From Bradyrhizobium diazoefficiens (lineage in GTDB: Bacteria > Pseudomonadota > Alphaproteobacteria > Rhizobiales > Xanthobacteraceae): a stretch of DNA of 64,000 bases. The notes under the pieces are model-generated. The model was given only the letters and a program-made list of their open reading frames with translations. It made no database searches and had not been told where the DNA came from. The first letter of the stretch is position 1. Each line of letters starts with the position of its first letter. The translations under genes were made by a program, and so were the position numbers. Below, in pieces: positions 8,052-16,735 of the stretch. Location of the stretch: assembly GCF_016599855.1 (NCBI RefSeq), contig NZ_CP067041.1, forward strand, positions 620,001 through 684,000. Reading direction: 5' to 3'.

Positions 8052-9056
8052 GTGACGGATCGACCGATCGTGGTGGCCGGCGCGGGCGCCATCGGGTGTT
8101 TTGTCGGAGGCCAGCTGGCGGCTGCCGATCGTCGTGTCGCACTCCTGGTGCGGCCACGGGTGAAGACCGAGATCGAGCGGTTCGGCCTGCTGCTGACGGA
8201 TTTCGAGGGCTCCGAAAAGAAACTGGACGCGGGCCGGCTCGCGCTGTCGGAAGATCCGTCGATCTTGCACAGCGCTGGCATCGTGCTGGTCACGGTGAAG
8301 AGCGCCGACACCGCCGATGTCGCGGACCGGATCGCGCAGCACGCGCCTCAGGATGCCGTCATTGTGTCCTTGCAGAATGGCGTCGGCAATGTGCCCGTGC
8401 TGCAAGAGCGTCTCGGCCCCCGGCGCGTGCTCGCCGGGATGGTGCCGTTCAACGTCGTTGCGATGGGTGAGGGGCGCTTCCACCGCTCCACCTCGGGCGA
8501 TATTCATGTCGGCGCGGATGAAGCGAATACGGCGGCGGCGCTGTCGGTGCCCGGCCTCGTCATGCGCGCAAGCCGCGACATCGCCGGCGTGCAATGGGGC
8601 AAGCTGATCATCAACCTCAACAACGCGCTCAGCGCACTCTCCGACATTCCGCTCGCCGCGCAACTGGCGAACTGCGACTGGCGAAGGTTGTTCGCCGACC
8701 AGATGGCGGAAGGCCTGGCCGCGCTGAAAGCCGCCGGCATCACGCCGGTCTCGGCAACGCCGATCCCGATGAGCTGGACGCCAACCTTGCTGAGGTTGCC
8801 CGACCCGATCTTCAATGCGATCCTGGGACGCACGATGAAGATCGATCCCGAGGCGCGTTCGTCGATGTGGCAGGATCTGAAGCAGGGCCGCAAGACCGAG
8901 ATCGACTATCTCCAGGGCGCCGTCATTGCGCTCGCTGAGGAGAACCATCTCGCTGTGCCGCTGATGCGCCGCATTGTTGCCCTGATCAAGGAGGCGGAGA
9001 CAGCCGGGAAGGGCCCGCCGCGGCTGACGCCGCAGCAGATTCGCGGAGCGGGTTGA
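8052..9056 (+). CDS. Ketopantoate reductase family protein (PanE/ApbA-like)
   Basis: A GTG at 8052 starts TDRPIVVAGAGAIGCFVGG, so the Rossmann loop GAGAIG is at the N-terminus as in the family; the product has about 334 residues. A longer start at 7959 would add an unconserved tail. NADPH-dependent 2-dehydropantoate 2-reductase motifs are present: VTVKSADT, SLQNGVGN, catalytic Lys in WGKLIINLNNALSAL, and a C-terminal helical domain with EIDYLQGAVIALAEE. A second paralogue is at 18689-19663, so at least one probably acts on another 2-oxoacid. It diverges from the YidB gene. Confidence 0.88.
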   Translation: MTDRPIVVAGAGAIGCFVGGQLAAADRRVALLVRPRVKTEIERFGLLLTDFEGSEKKLDAGRLALSEDPSILHSAGIVLVTVKSADTADVADRIAQHAPQDAVIVSLQNGVGNVPVLQERLGPRRVLAGMVPFNVVAMGEGRFHRSTSGDIHVGADEANTAAALSVPGLVMRASRDIAGVQWGKLIINLNNALSALSDIPLAAQLANCDWRRLFADQMAEGLAALKAAGITPVSATPIPMSWTPTLLRLPDPIFNAILGRTMKIDPEARSSMWQDLKQGRKTEIDYLQGAVIALAEENHLAVPLMRRIVALIKEAETAGKGPPRLTPQQIRGAG

Positions 9057-9076
9057 GCGTGATGTGGAGATTCACC

Positions 9077-9289
9077 ATGAAGCAGGCACTCGCGCGGGCG
9101 TTCGGGATGGCCGTACTTTGCGTCGTACCGACGGTTGTTCAGGCGAGGCCACCGACCGTCACGAACTCTCCTGGTTACGACAGGCGATTGCAGGAGAGCC
9201 GCAAGGAGTTGGGTGATGTGCCGACGCACGCGGGGGAGAGGCCGCCGATGACCACAGCCAAGAAAAGCAAGAAGAAGCATGCGAACTGA
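9077..9289 (+). CDS. Small secreted hypothetical protein
   Basis: This small frame begins at an ATG with a GGAG site eight bases upstream and encodes about 70 residues. A signal peptide is clear (MKQALARAFGMAVLCVVP..VQA), followed by a short polar peptide ending in a Lys-rich tail (KKSKKKHAN). No domain is recognised. It starts about 20 bp after the ketopantoate-reductase-like gene and may be co-transcribed. Confidence 0.5.
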   Translation: MKQALARAFGMAVLCVVPTVVQARPPTVTNSPGYDRRLQESRKELGDVPTHAGERPPMTTAKKSKKKHAN

Positions 9290-9328
9290 AGCCGCGCAGC
9301 GGAATGCAGGTCACGTCATTCCGCGTTC

Positions 9329-9344
9329 GCTTGCTTACGCAAGC
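9329..9344. terminator. Short hairpin between convergent genes
   Basis: GCTTGC-TTAC-GCAAGC forms a perfect six-pair stem between two convergent genes. No U-tract follows on either strand, so it is at best a weak terminator. Confidence 0.35.
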
Positions 9345-9349
9345 CAAGC

Positions 9350-9973
9350 TTACCCCTTCTTCGCCGGCTTGCTCGGCGCCGGGCTGAAGAGCTTCTTGAT
9401 ATCGCTCAAGCCCTCCGACAGCCGCGGCCATTCGCAGGAGAACGAGCCCTTGGTGCAAGGGGCGCTCTTCGGCCGTGCACCTGCGTTTTGCTGGACTTTC
9501 GGCCGCTCGACAGGAACGGGGACACGTTCGACCTCGGTTCGCAGCGTGACCTGCTGAAGCTGCTGTGCTTGCTGTTCCTGCTGCTCGCGCTGCTGGCGCG
9601 CTATGGCCTGGGCCGCTTCATTGCTGCGGCGCTGATCGGCGAGATAGGCGGTGTAGGATTCGTCGATCTTCTTCTGTTCCTCCGGCGTCGGGTTGGGACC
9701 TGCGATGTCGAAGGTGCGGTCCTGGAGGAAGTCGTAATAGGTGTAGCCGCCGCCCGCCTTGCGCCGGCCGGCGAATTTTGCGTTGCAGTCCGCAAGTGCT
9801 GCAGTCTTTTCGGCCTTGGTTGCGGATTTTTCGGCAGCGTCGGCGCATTCCTCGAAGTCAACAGGCGTGCGCTTCCACCATTGCGCGTGGGCATGCCACG
9901 ACGTCAGCAGAAAAACTCCTGCCGCGGCAACGAGAAGCGCCGCCGCACGACGCGATGCAACTACATCCGACAT
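9350..9973 (-). CDS. Periplasmic hypothetical protein with coiled-coil region
   Basis: This 207-residue protein starts with a signal peptide (about 1-30, ending AHA), then EECADAAEKSATKAEKTAALADCNAKFAGRR and YTYYDFLQD. A Gln/Glu-rich segment follows (about 123-142) that should form a helix or coiled coil, then a Pro-rich tail with two cysteines. Four cysteines in all suggest disulfides in the periplasm. I do not recognise the family and assign no function. It is convergent with the small secreted protein and divergent from a secreted hydrolase. Confidence 0.7.
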   Translation of the reverse strand: MSDVVASRRAAALLVAAAGVFLLTSWHAHAQWWKRTPVDFEECADAAEKSATKAEKTAALADCNAKFAGRRKAGGGYTYYDFLQDRTFDIAGPNPTPEEQKKIDESYTAYLADQRRSNEAAQAIARQQREQQEQQAQQLQQVTLRTEVERVPVPVERPKVQQNAGARPKSAPCTKGSFSCEWPRLSEGLSDIKKLFSPAPSKPAKKG

Positions 9974-10182
9974 TCTACGAGAGCATTCCCTGCAAAACTC
10001 AACCCCAACTGAGTCGGACAGATTTTTGCTCTATTATCGCCGGCTTGTCACCCGTGGAACCGGGGAATTTCAGGGCTGGGCTGCTGACATTTTTTGCTTG
10101 ACGTGGCCCGGGAGTCACAGCCGCGCGGCACATGATGCGCTTAGAATTTTATCGATTTGAATGTGAGGGGAAAATATTCGTC

Positions 10183-11211
10183 ATGAGGGCGTTGAGCTGC
10201 TTCGTTGCAATCGCATTGGCGCTGGCTTGCGGCCGCGCACTCGCCGCGGACGAGAATGCACCGAACCGCAAGCCGGTGAAGGTCGTCGCCGATGCGCGGC
10301 TCTCGGTCGGCGGCCAGGGCATGTTGCCGCTCTATCTCTCCAGCGACTGGTCGATGCCGCTGCCGGCGATCTCGCGCGCCGTCATCGTGTTGCACGGACG
10401 CCTGCGCAATGCCGACGTATATTATATGTCAGCGCATACCGCGCAGGTCGCAGCTGGCGGCGATGGCAAGAGCGCGCTAATGATCGTGCCGCAGTTCCTG
10501 GCGGAGATCGATATCGAGGCGCACAAGCTGCCCGCGGATATGCTGCGCTGGTCGCTCGAAGGATGGGAGGGTGGCGATGCCGCGCTCGCACCGAATCCGG
10601 TCTCGTCCTTCGAAGCACTCGACGCGATCCTGGCCAAGCTTTCCGACCGGCGCATCTTCCCGAACCTGAAGCAGGTCGTGGTCGCCGGTCATTCCGGCGG
10701 CGGCCAGGTGGCGCAGCGCTATGCCATCGCGGGCAAGGGCGAGGCGATGCTGTCGCGCCAGCACATCGAGGTCCGCTATGTCGTCGCCAACCCGTCATCC
10801 TATGCTTATTTCAGCGGCGAGCGCCCGGTGCCGGCGATTGCCGCGTCCTGCCCGGGTTACAACAATTGGAAATACGGCATGGACGAGCGGCCGCCTTATC
10901 TTGCGGATGCAACGCCGGCCGCGCTCGAGCAGCGTTATGTCGAGCGCGACGTGATCTATCTGCTCGGCACGCTCGACACCAATCCGGAGCATCCCGCGCT
11001 CGACAAGAGCTGCATGGCCAAGGCACAGGGGCCTTATCGCTACGCCCGCGGCCACGCCTATGCCGACGCAATGGCGAAGCGCGATCATGGCACGCCCAAT
11101 CACAGGGTATGGGACGTCGCCGGCGTCGGTCATGACGGCGACAAGATGCTGACTTCGAAATGCGGCCTCGCGGCCCTGTTCGATAGTCCGGGTTGCGGCG
11201 CAGAGCGCTGA
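10183..11211 (+). CDS. Secreted alpha/beta-hydrolase fold protein
   Basis: The ATG at 10183 starts a signal peptide (MRALSCFVAIALALACGRALAA), so a periplasmic or exported product of 342 residues is likely; an upstream in-frame ATG at 10132 would bury the signal. The nucleophile elbow is GHSGG with Ser171, and a histidine near the end (GVGHDGDKM) can complete the triad. HGRLRNADVYY forms the oxyanion strand region. Proteins of this type act on esters, amides or polyester oligomers; the substrate is not evident. A 209-bp divergent region separates it from the preceding minus-strand gene. Confidence 0.8.
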   Translation: MRALSCFVAIALALACGRALAADENAPNRKPVKVVADARLSVGGQGMLPLYLSSDWSMPLPAISRAVIVLHGRLRNADVYYMSAHTAQVAAGGDGKSALMIVPQFLAEIDIEAHKLPADMLRWSLEGWEGGDAALAPNPVSSFEALDAILAKLSDRRIFPNLKQVVVAGHSGGGQVAQRYAIAGKGEAMLSRQHIEVRYVVANPSSYAYFSGERPVPAIAASCPGYNNWKYGMDERPPYLADATPAALEQRYVERDVIYLLGTLDTNPEHPALDKSCMAKAQGPYRYARGHAYADAMAKRDHGTPNHRVWDVAGVGHDGDKMLTSKCGLAALFDSPGCGAER

Positions 11212-11322
11212 TGCGAGCACTCTGAAGGCTTCCGCCTTGAAGGTCCAGCTTTGGCTGTTACACTTCGCACCGTGAGCGCCTCACTCTGAGGCGACACCAA
11301 GAAGACGAAGTGGAAACGCCTG

Positions 11323-12840
11323 ATGCTGCTGCCCCTCTCCGATGTGCCGCGCTGGTACGCCCAACGCAAACCCGAAGGCACCATCGCCGTCCAGCATGGG
11401 CAGGATCGACTGACATGGGACCAGCTCGAACGTGGTGCCAACCGGCGCGCGCGGGCGTTCGCGGCGAAAGGCGTCAAGCCCGGCGATTTCGTCGCGATTG
11501 GATTGCCCAACGGCAATGCGTTTTTCGAGACCACTTTCGCAGTCTGGAAATGCGGTGCGACGCCAACCTCGCTGTCATGGCGGCTGCCGCGCGGCGAAGC
11601 GGCAGCCGTGCTCGATATTCTCAAGCCGGCGCTGCTGGTCGGCGGCGAGGCCGACTGGAATGCGCCGAACCGGCTGCCTGCGGATTTCGTGCCGGAAGGG
11701 CTGTCCGACGAGCAGCTCGACCCGCCGGTGGCGCGCTACTGGAAGGCCATGACCAGCGGCGGCTCGACCGGTCGTCCAAAAGTGATCCTCGACCACAATC
11801 CCGCGGTCATCGACACGGTCGCGGCCCCGCCGCTCAACATGCCTTTCGGGGCCTCAGTCCTCAATCCAGGCCCGCTCTACCACAATGCGCCGTTCATCGT
11901 GTCGCACTACGCGCTATTCGGTGGCGGCAAGCTCACTGGCCTCGTCAAGTTCGACGCCGAGGAGACGCTGCGGCTGATCGAGCGCGAGCGCGTGCAATGG
12001 GTCAATTTCGTGCCGACCATGATGCACCGGATCTGGGCACTGCCGGAGCACGTGCGCAATGCGTACGATTTGTCGAGCCTGCAGACCGTGTTTCACATGG
12101 CAGCTCCCATGCCTCCCTGGCTGAAAGAGAACTGGATCGCCTGGCTGGGGCCAGAGCGGATCTGGGAGCTCTATGGCGGCACCGAGCGGCAGGGCGCCTG
12201 CGTCATCTCCGGTACGGAATGGCTGACGCACAAGGGCTCGGTCGGCAAGATCGGCGAGATGGCGCGCTTGCGCATCATCGGCGAGGACGGCAACGACGTC
12301 GCGCCCGGCGAGACCGGCGAGATCTACTTTCTCAACAATGACGGCATCGACGCCACCTATCACTATCTCGGTGCCGAGCCGAAGCGTCGCACCGACGGCT
12401 GGGAATCGCTTGGCGATATCGGCAGGCTGGATGAGGAGGGCTATCTCTATCTCGGCGACCGTCTCGCCGACATGGTGCTGCGCGGCGGCGCCAACATCTA
12501 TCCCGCCGAAGTCGAAGCAGCGGTCTCCGAGTGTCCGGGCGTACGCTCCTGCGTGGTTGTGGGGTTGCCCGATCCGGAGCTCGGGCAGCGCGTGCATGCC
12601 ATCATCGAGCCGGAGGCGAACGCGGATGGTCAGGCCATCGCGGACGCCATGGCGGACTTCCTGAAAGACAGGCTCAGCCGCTACAAGCATCCGGAGAGCT
12701 TTGAGATCGTCAGCACGCCGCCGCGCGACGATTCCGGAAAGGTTCGCCGCACGCTGTTGCGCGACGAGCGCGCGACGTGGATGAAGGAAGGCCGCGCCTT
12801 CCGCATCATGCCGGCGAAGGCGCGGGCGCATGTCGAGTAG
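11323..12840 (+). CDS. AMP-forming acyl-CoA synthetase (ANL family)
   Basis: This 505-residue adenylate-forming ligase has the P-loop-like motif TSGGSTGRPK (about 146-155), ELYGGTE (about 284-290), the GDIGRLDEEGYLYLGDR hinge region, RGGANIYPAEVE and the final catalytic Lys in DDSGKVRR. It converts a carboxylic acid, ATP and CoA to acyl-CoA, AMP and PPi in the cytosol. Its short N-domain and GGTERQ motif resemble ligases often annotated as bile-acid or medium-chain CoA ligases, but the acid cannot be named. It is followed 24 bp later by an RraA-like gene, likely the same operon. Confidence 0.88.
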   Translation: MLLPLSDVPRWYAQRKPEGTIAVQHGQDRLTWDQLERGANRRARAFAAKGVKPGDFVAIGLPNGNAFFETTFAVWKCGATPTSLSWRLPRGEAAAVLDILKPALLVGGEADWNAPNRLPADFVPEGLSDEQLDPPVARYWKAMTSGGSTGRPKVILDHNPAVIDTVAAPPLNMPFGASVLNPGPLYHNAPFIVSHYALFGGGKLTGLVKFDAEETLRLIERERVQWVNFVPTMMHRIWALPEHVRNAYDLSSLQTVFHMAAPMPPWLKENWIAWLGPERIWELYGGTERQGACVISGTEWLTHKGSVGKIGEMARLRIIGEDGNDVAPGETGEIYFLNNDGIDATYHYLGAEPKRRTDGWESLGDIGRLDEEGYLYLGDRLADMVLRGGANIYPAEVEAAVSECPGVRSCVVVGLPDPELGQRVHAIIEPEANADGQAIADAMADFLKDRLSRYKHPESFEIVSTPPRDDSGKVRRTLLRDERATWMKEGRAFRIMPAKARAHVE

Positions 12841-12864
12841 GACAGAACTGAAGGACTGAATTTG

Positions 12865-13503
12865 ATGACCATCACCGTCGCAGCAAACAGCGTGCCGAAA
12901 CCGCCGGCCGATATCATCGAGGGCTTTCGGAATGCACCGACCTCGATCATATCGGACAATCTCAGCCGGCTGCCGGGCGCGGTTGGGCTAAGGCCCTATC
13001 ACCGCAGCGGCAAGCTGGTGGGCACGTCCTTCACGGTGCGCACCCGGCCCGGCGACAATCTCGCCATCCACCGCGCGCTCGAGCTGGTTGGTCCCGGCGA
13101 TGTCATCGTGGTTGATGGCGGCGGCGACGAGACCCGCGCGCTGGTCGGCGAGATCATGAAAAACATCGCGCAGTGGCGCAAAGCGGAAGGTTATGTAATC
13201 GACGGCGCGATCCGTGACGTCGCGGCCTTCGCTGGCGACGACTTTCCCTGCTACGCCCGCGCGGTAATCCATCGCGGCCCCTACAAGAACGGCCCCGGTG
13301 AGATCAACGTGCCCGTTACGATCGGCGGTAGCGTGATCTCACCCGGCGACATCGTGGTGGGTGACGAGGATGGCGTGGTGTCGTTTCCCGCCGCCGGCGC
13401 CGCAGCGTTGCTGGAGGCTGTGCGTGCCCAGATCAAGCGCGAGGAGGAGACGCTGAAGGCGATCCGCGAGGGCCGATATCAGGGGGCTTACGGCAAGTCA
13501 TGA
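12865..13503 (+). CDS. RraA family protein (aldolase/dimethylmenaquinone methyltransferase-like)
   Basis: The 212-residue product has the RraA fold motifs GDVIVVDGGGDETRALVGEIM and GYVIDGAIRDVAAF, and ends in VSPGDIVVGDEDGVV-type sequence. The family includes 4-hydroxy-4-methyl-2-oxoglutarate / 4-carboxy-4-hydroxy-2-oxoadipate aldolases as well as RNase E regulators. The DGAIRD motif carries the Arg-Asp pair used by the aldolases. Following a CoA ligase and preceding an amidohydrolase, a catabolic aldolase role is more likely than RNase regulation, but this is inference. ATG at 12865 is preferred over the adjacent TTG. Confidence 0.85.
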   Translation: MTITVAANSVPKPPADIIEGFRNAPTSIISDNLSRLPGAVGLRPYHRSGKLVGTSFTVRTRPGDNLAIHRALELVGPGDVIVVDGGGDETRALVGEIMKNIAQWRKAEGYVIDGAIRDVAAFAGDDFPCYARAVIHRGPYKNGPGEINVPVTIGGSVISPGDIVVGDEDGVVSFPAAGAAALLEAVRAQIKREEETLKAIREGRYQGAYGKS

Positions 13504-13584
13504 TCAAGCAGGGCAGAGAGTTCGCCTTTGGCGACGCGAAGGGCTTCCGATCCTGCCATCGCTTTGATATGTACACGTCCAGGC

Positions 13585-13605
13585 AACCCGCCCTATCTGC
13601 GGGTT
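13585..13605 (+). terminator. Stem-loop before tRNA-Arg
   Basis: AACCCGC and GCGGGTT pair perfectly around a seven-base loop, five bases before the tRNA. It could terminate the upstream operon or mark the tRNA 5' flank; there is no U-run. Confidence 0.4.
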
Positions 13606-13609
13606 CCGC

Positions 13610-13686
<77 letters not shown>

Positions 13687-13811
13687 TTTTGTCATAAGCA
13701 ATAGCTGCTATTTGGCAGGCCCTTCGGCGCAAGAATTGCCAGAAGCGCAAGACTTCCTTCCTGGCCTTGCCGCCAGTCGGCCGCGCCTCACTGCCCTATC
13801 GGGAGACAACG

Positions 13812-14951
13812 ATGCTTTTCGATTTGATCCTGCGCGGCGGGCGGGTGGTCGACCCGTCGCAGAAGCTCGATGCCGTGACCGATGTCGCATTTTCTGGCGG
13901 CAAGGTCGCTGCGGTCGGCAGCGGGCTCAAGGCGGATCCGGGCACAGATGTGCGCGACGTCTCGCAGTTCATCGTCACGCCGGGCCTGATTGACCTCCAC
14001 ACCCATGTCTATTGGGGCGGCACCTCGCTCGGCATCGATGCCGAGGAATTCTGCCGCGCCTCCGGCGTCACCACTTCGGTCGACACCGGCAGCGCCGGCC
14101 CCGGCAATTTCGCGGGCTTCCGCAAGCACGTGATCGAGCGGAGCCAGGTTCGCATCCTCGCCTATCTGCACGTTTCCCATGCCGGCATCTTCGGCTTCTC
14201 GCACCGGATCATGGTGGGCGAGAGCGAAGAGTTGCGGCTGATGAATCCGATCGAGGCTGCCAAGGTCGCGGACGCCAACCGCGACCTCATCGTCGGAATT
14301 AAGGTGCGTGTCGGCTTGCACTCCTCGGGCACGTCAGGGACCGTGCCGCTCGACATCGCGCTCCAGGTCGCCGACGAGGTCGGCATGCCCCTGATGGCGC
14401 ATATCGACCACCCGCCGCCGAGCTATGAGGAAGTTCTCGCTCGGCTGCGGCCCGGCGACGTGCTGACCCATGCGTTCCGGCCGTTCCCGAACACCCCCGC
14501 GACAGCGCAGGGCACCGTGAAGAAGTCGGTACTCGACGCGCGCGAGCGTGGCGTGCTGTTCGATATCGGCCACGGCAAGGGCTCGTTTGCCTTCAAGACC
14601 GCGCGCGCGATGCTCGCCAACGGCTTCTATCCGGACACCATCTCCTCCGACATCCACCAGCTCTGCATCGACGGCCCGGCCTTCGACCAGGTGACGACGA
14701 TGTCGAAATTCTTGTGTATGGGCATGGCGCTGTCGGACGTGATCGCGGCGTCGACGGAGAACGCCGCGATGGCGCTGCGGCGGCCCGAGCTCGGCAGCCT
14801 CAAGCCGGGCAGCATCGGCGATGCCACGCTGATCTCAGTGAAGCAAGGCCAGTTCGACTACGAGGACGTCGTCGGCGAGCACCTGATCGGTGATCGCAAG
14901 ATCGTGTCAGAGGGTGTCGTTATCGGCGGCCGCTGGTGGCATCCGAACTAG
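13812..14951 (+). CDS. Amidohydrolase/deacetylase family metallohydrolase
   Basis: The ATG at 13812 follows a GGAG site and starts MLFDLILRGGRVVDPSQKLD, the usual beta-sandwich N-terminus of this superfamily; 379 residues. Metal-site motifs are HTHVYWGG (HxH), a Lys in IVGIKVR that could be carboxylated, His in MAHIDHPP, His in DIGHGKG and Asp in SSDIHQL. It hydrolyses a C-N bond in an amide or cyclic amide, perhaps a dihydroorotase- or N-acyl-amino-acid-type substrate. It is plus-strand after the tRNA and converges with a peptide-type binding protein gene, which could supply substrate. Confidence 0.87.
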   Translation: MLFDLILRGGRVVDPSQKLDAVTDVAFSGGKVAAVGSGLKADPGTDVRDVSQFIVTPGLIDLHTHVYWGGTSLGIDAEEFCRASGVTTSVDTGSAGPGNFAGFRKHVIERSQVRILAYLHVSHAGIFGFSHRIMVGESEELRLMNPIEAAKVADANRDLIVGIKVRVGLHSSGTSGTVPLDIALQVADEVGMPLMAHIDHPPPSYEEVLARLRPGDVLTHAFRPFPNTPATAQGTVKKSVLDARERGVLFDIGHGKGSFAFKTARAMLANGFYPDTISSDIHQLCIDGPAFDQVTTMSKFLCMGMALSDVIAASTENAAMALRRPELGSLKPGSIGDATLISVKQGQFDYEDVVGEHLIGDRKIVSEGVVIGGRWWHPN

Positions 14952-14990
14952 GGCCTTCTACGCGGCGCTTTGCTGCGCTTGAACCGCAGC

Positions 14991-16601
14991 TCACTCGTTC
15001 TTGTCCACATTCCAGAACATCGGCGTCGCCGGACCATCGATCACGCCGGTGAGCGATTTGCGCCATGCGCTCGGCGCCTGGAACTGCCCGAGCGGGACGT
15101 AGATCACCTGATCGTAGGCTTCCTTCTGGATGTCGAGGGCAATCTTCTTTTGCTCCTCCGGTGAGGTGGCGCGGGCAAAGGCGTCGCGCAGCTGCTCGAG
15201 CTTGGGGTCCTCGGACCAGCCGAACCAGCCGCCCTCCTTGCCCTTGCCGACCATCGCGCCATTGACGAGCGGGTTCATCGAGTCCGCGGCGCCCTGATAG
15301 GTGAAGAACATGCTCCATCCGCCTTCCTTCGGGGGCTTCTGGTTGGCGCGGCGGGTAACCACGGTCTGCCAGTCCATCGCCTGAAGGTCGACCTTGAAAC
15401 CGGCCTCGCGCAAAAGCTGCGCGACCACGACCGGCTGCGCTTTCAGCAGGATCTGATCGGTCGGCGCCAGGATCACCACGGGCGTGCCGTCATAGCCGGA
15501 TTCGGCCAGCGCCTTCTTGGCGTCCGCCATGCCGTTGCCTTTGATGAGGGTCTCGCCGCCGGCGTCGCTGGCCAGCGGCGTGTCGCAGATGAAGAATGCG
15601 CCGCAGAACTTGTAGTATTTGGGATTGCCGATCTGTGCGTCGAGCACGTCCTTCTGGTTCATCGCGAGCAGTGCGGCGCGGCGGATCTTCACATTATCGA
15701 ACGGCGGATGCAGGAAGTTCATCCGGCCGAACGACTGGAAGCCGAACTTGTTCAGGATTGCCACGTTGATGTCCGGATTGGACTCGAGCGTGGGCAGCAG
15801 GTCGAACGGTGGCGTCTCGACGAAATCGACATCACCCGATTGCAGCGCGTTGAGCGCGGTCTGTGCGTCCGGCATCGTCAGCCACTCGACACGGTCGACT
15901 TTGACCACCTTGCCGCCCGACGTCCATTCGGCCGGCTCCTTGCGTGGCAAATAATCGGTGTTCTTCTCGTAAACGGCTTTCACGCCAGGCTGGAATTCGG
16001 CAGCCACGAACTTGAACGGGCCGGAGCCGATCTGCTCCGGGATTTGCTTGCTGATCGGGGTCTCCGCGAGCCGCTTGGGCATCATGAAGGCGCAGATCGA
16101 AGATGGCTTGGCGATCGTCTCCAGCACAAGGCCATAAGGCTCCTTCAGCTTGAGGACGATTGTTTTGGCGTCTGCTGCTTCGATTCCTGCGGTGAAGTCC
16201 ATCAGCTTGCGCGCCATGCCGTCGACGCTCGTGCCCCAGCGCTTCAGTGAGGCGACGCAATCCTCCGCCGTCACCGGCGCGCCATCATGCCATTTCAGGC
16301 CGTCGCGCAGGGTGAAGGTGTAGGTCAGCTTGTCTGCGGATATCGTCCAGTCGGCCATTTGCGGCCGCACCTTGAAGCTGGAATCGATGCCGAGCAGCGT
16401 ATCGTACACCATGTAGCCATGGTCGCGGGTGATGATGGCCGTCGTGAAGCCGGGATCGGTGACGCGAAGATCCGATTGCATCACTGCGATCAGGATCTTC
16501 TTTCCGCCCTCGGCAGATGCAACCGACGTCCAGGCCGCAGGAAGTGCCGATGGCGCAACAGCCGCAAGCTGAAGCAATTTCCGCCGCGAGACTTGAACCA
16601 T
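14991..16601 (-). CDS. ABC transporter substrate-binding protein, family 5 (peptide/nickel type)
   Basis: This 536-residue periplasmic binding protein has an SRRKLLQLAAVAPSALPAAW signal, perhaps Tat-type, although only one arginine pair is seen. It shows DppA/OppA-like features: TWTISADKLTYTFTLRDGLKWHDGAPVTAEDCVASLKRW-type sequence split around residues 80-120, and a long two-lobe body. The ATG at 16601 has a GGGAG site; a TTG six bases upstream is less likely. No permease or ATPase gene lies beside it, so its transporter partners must be elsewhere. Ligand unknown; family members bind peptides, nickel, opines or sugars. Confidence 0.9.
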   Translation of the reverse strand: MVQVSRRKLLQLAAVAPSALPAAWTSVASAEGGKKILIAVMQSDLRVTDPGFTTAIITRDHGYMVYDTLLGIDSSFKVRPQMADWTISADKLTYTFTLRDGLKWHDGAPVTAEDCVASLKRWGTSVDGMARKLMDFTAGIEAADAKTIVLKLKEPYGLVLETIAKPSSICAFMMPKRLAETPISKQIPEQIGSGPFKFVAAEFQPGVKAVYEKNTDYLPRKEPAEWTSGGKVVKVDRVEWLTMPDAQTALNALQSGDVDFVETPPFDLLPTLESNPDINVAILNKFGFQSFGRMNFLHPPFDNVKIRRAALLAMNQKDVLDAQIGNPKYYKFCGAFFICDTPLASDAGGETLIKGNGMADAKKALAESGYDGTPVVILAPTDQILLKAQPVVVAQLLREAGFKVDLQAMDWQTVVTRRANQKPPKEGGWSMFFTYQGAADSMNPLVNGAMVGKGKEGGWFGWSEDPKLEQLRDAFARATSPEEQKKIALDIQKEAYDQVIYVPLGQFQAPSAWRKSLTGVIDGPATPMFWNVDKNE

Positions 16602-16735
16602 TCGCAATTCTCCCGACTTGAGGCAAACGAGACCAGACGGCGACTGCCGACGACAGCCAGCCTATGGCGGAGAGCCACACGTGACAAGCAGGTTGTGATC
16701 CGAGGGCGCGGTAGCGCCGCCATTTAGCGAGCTGA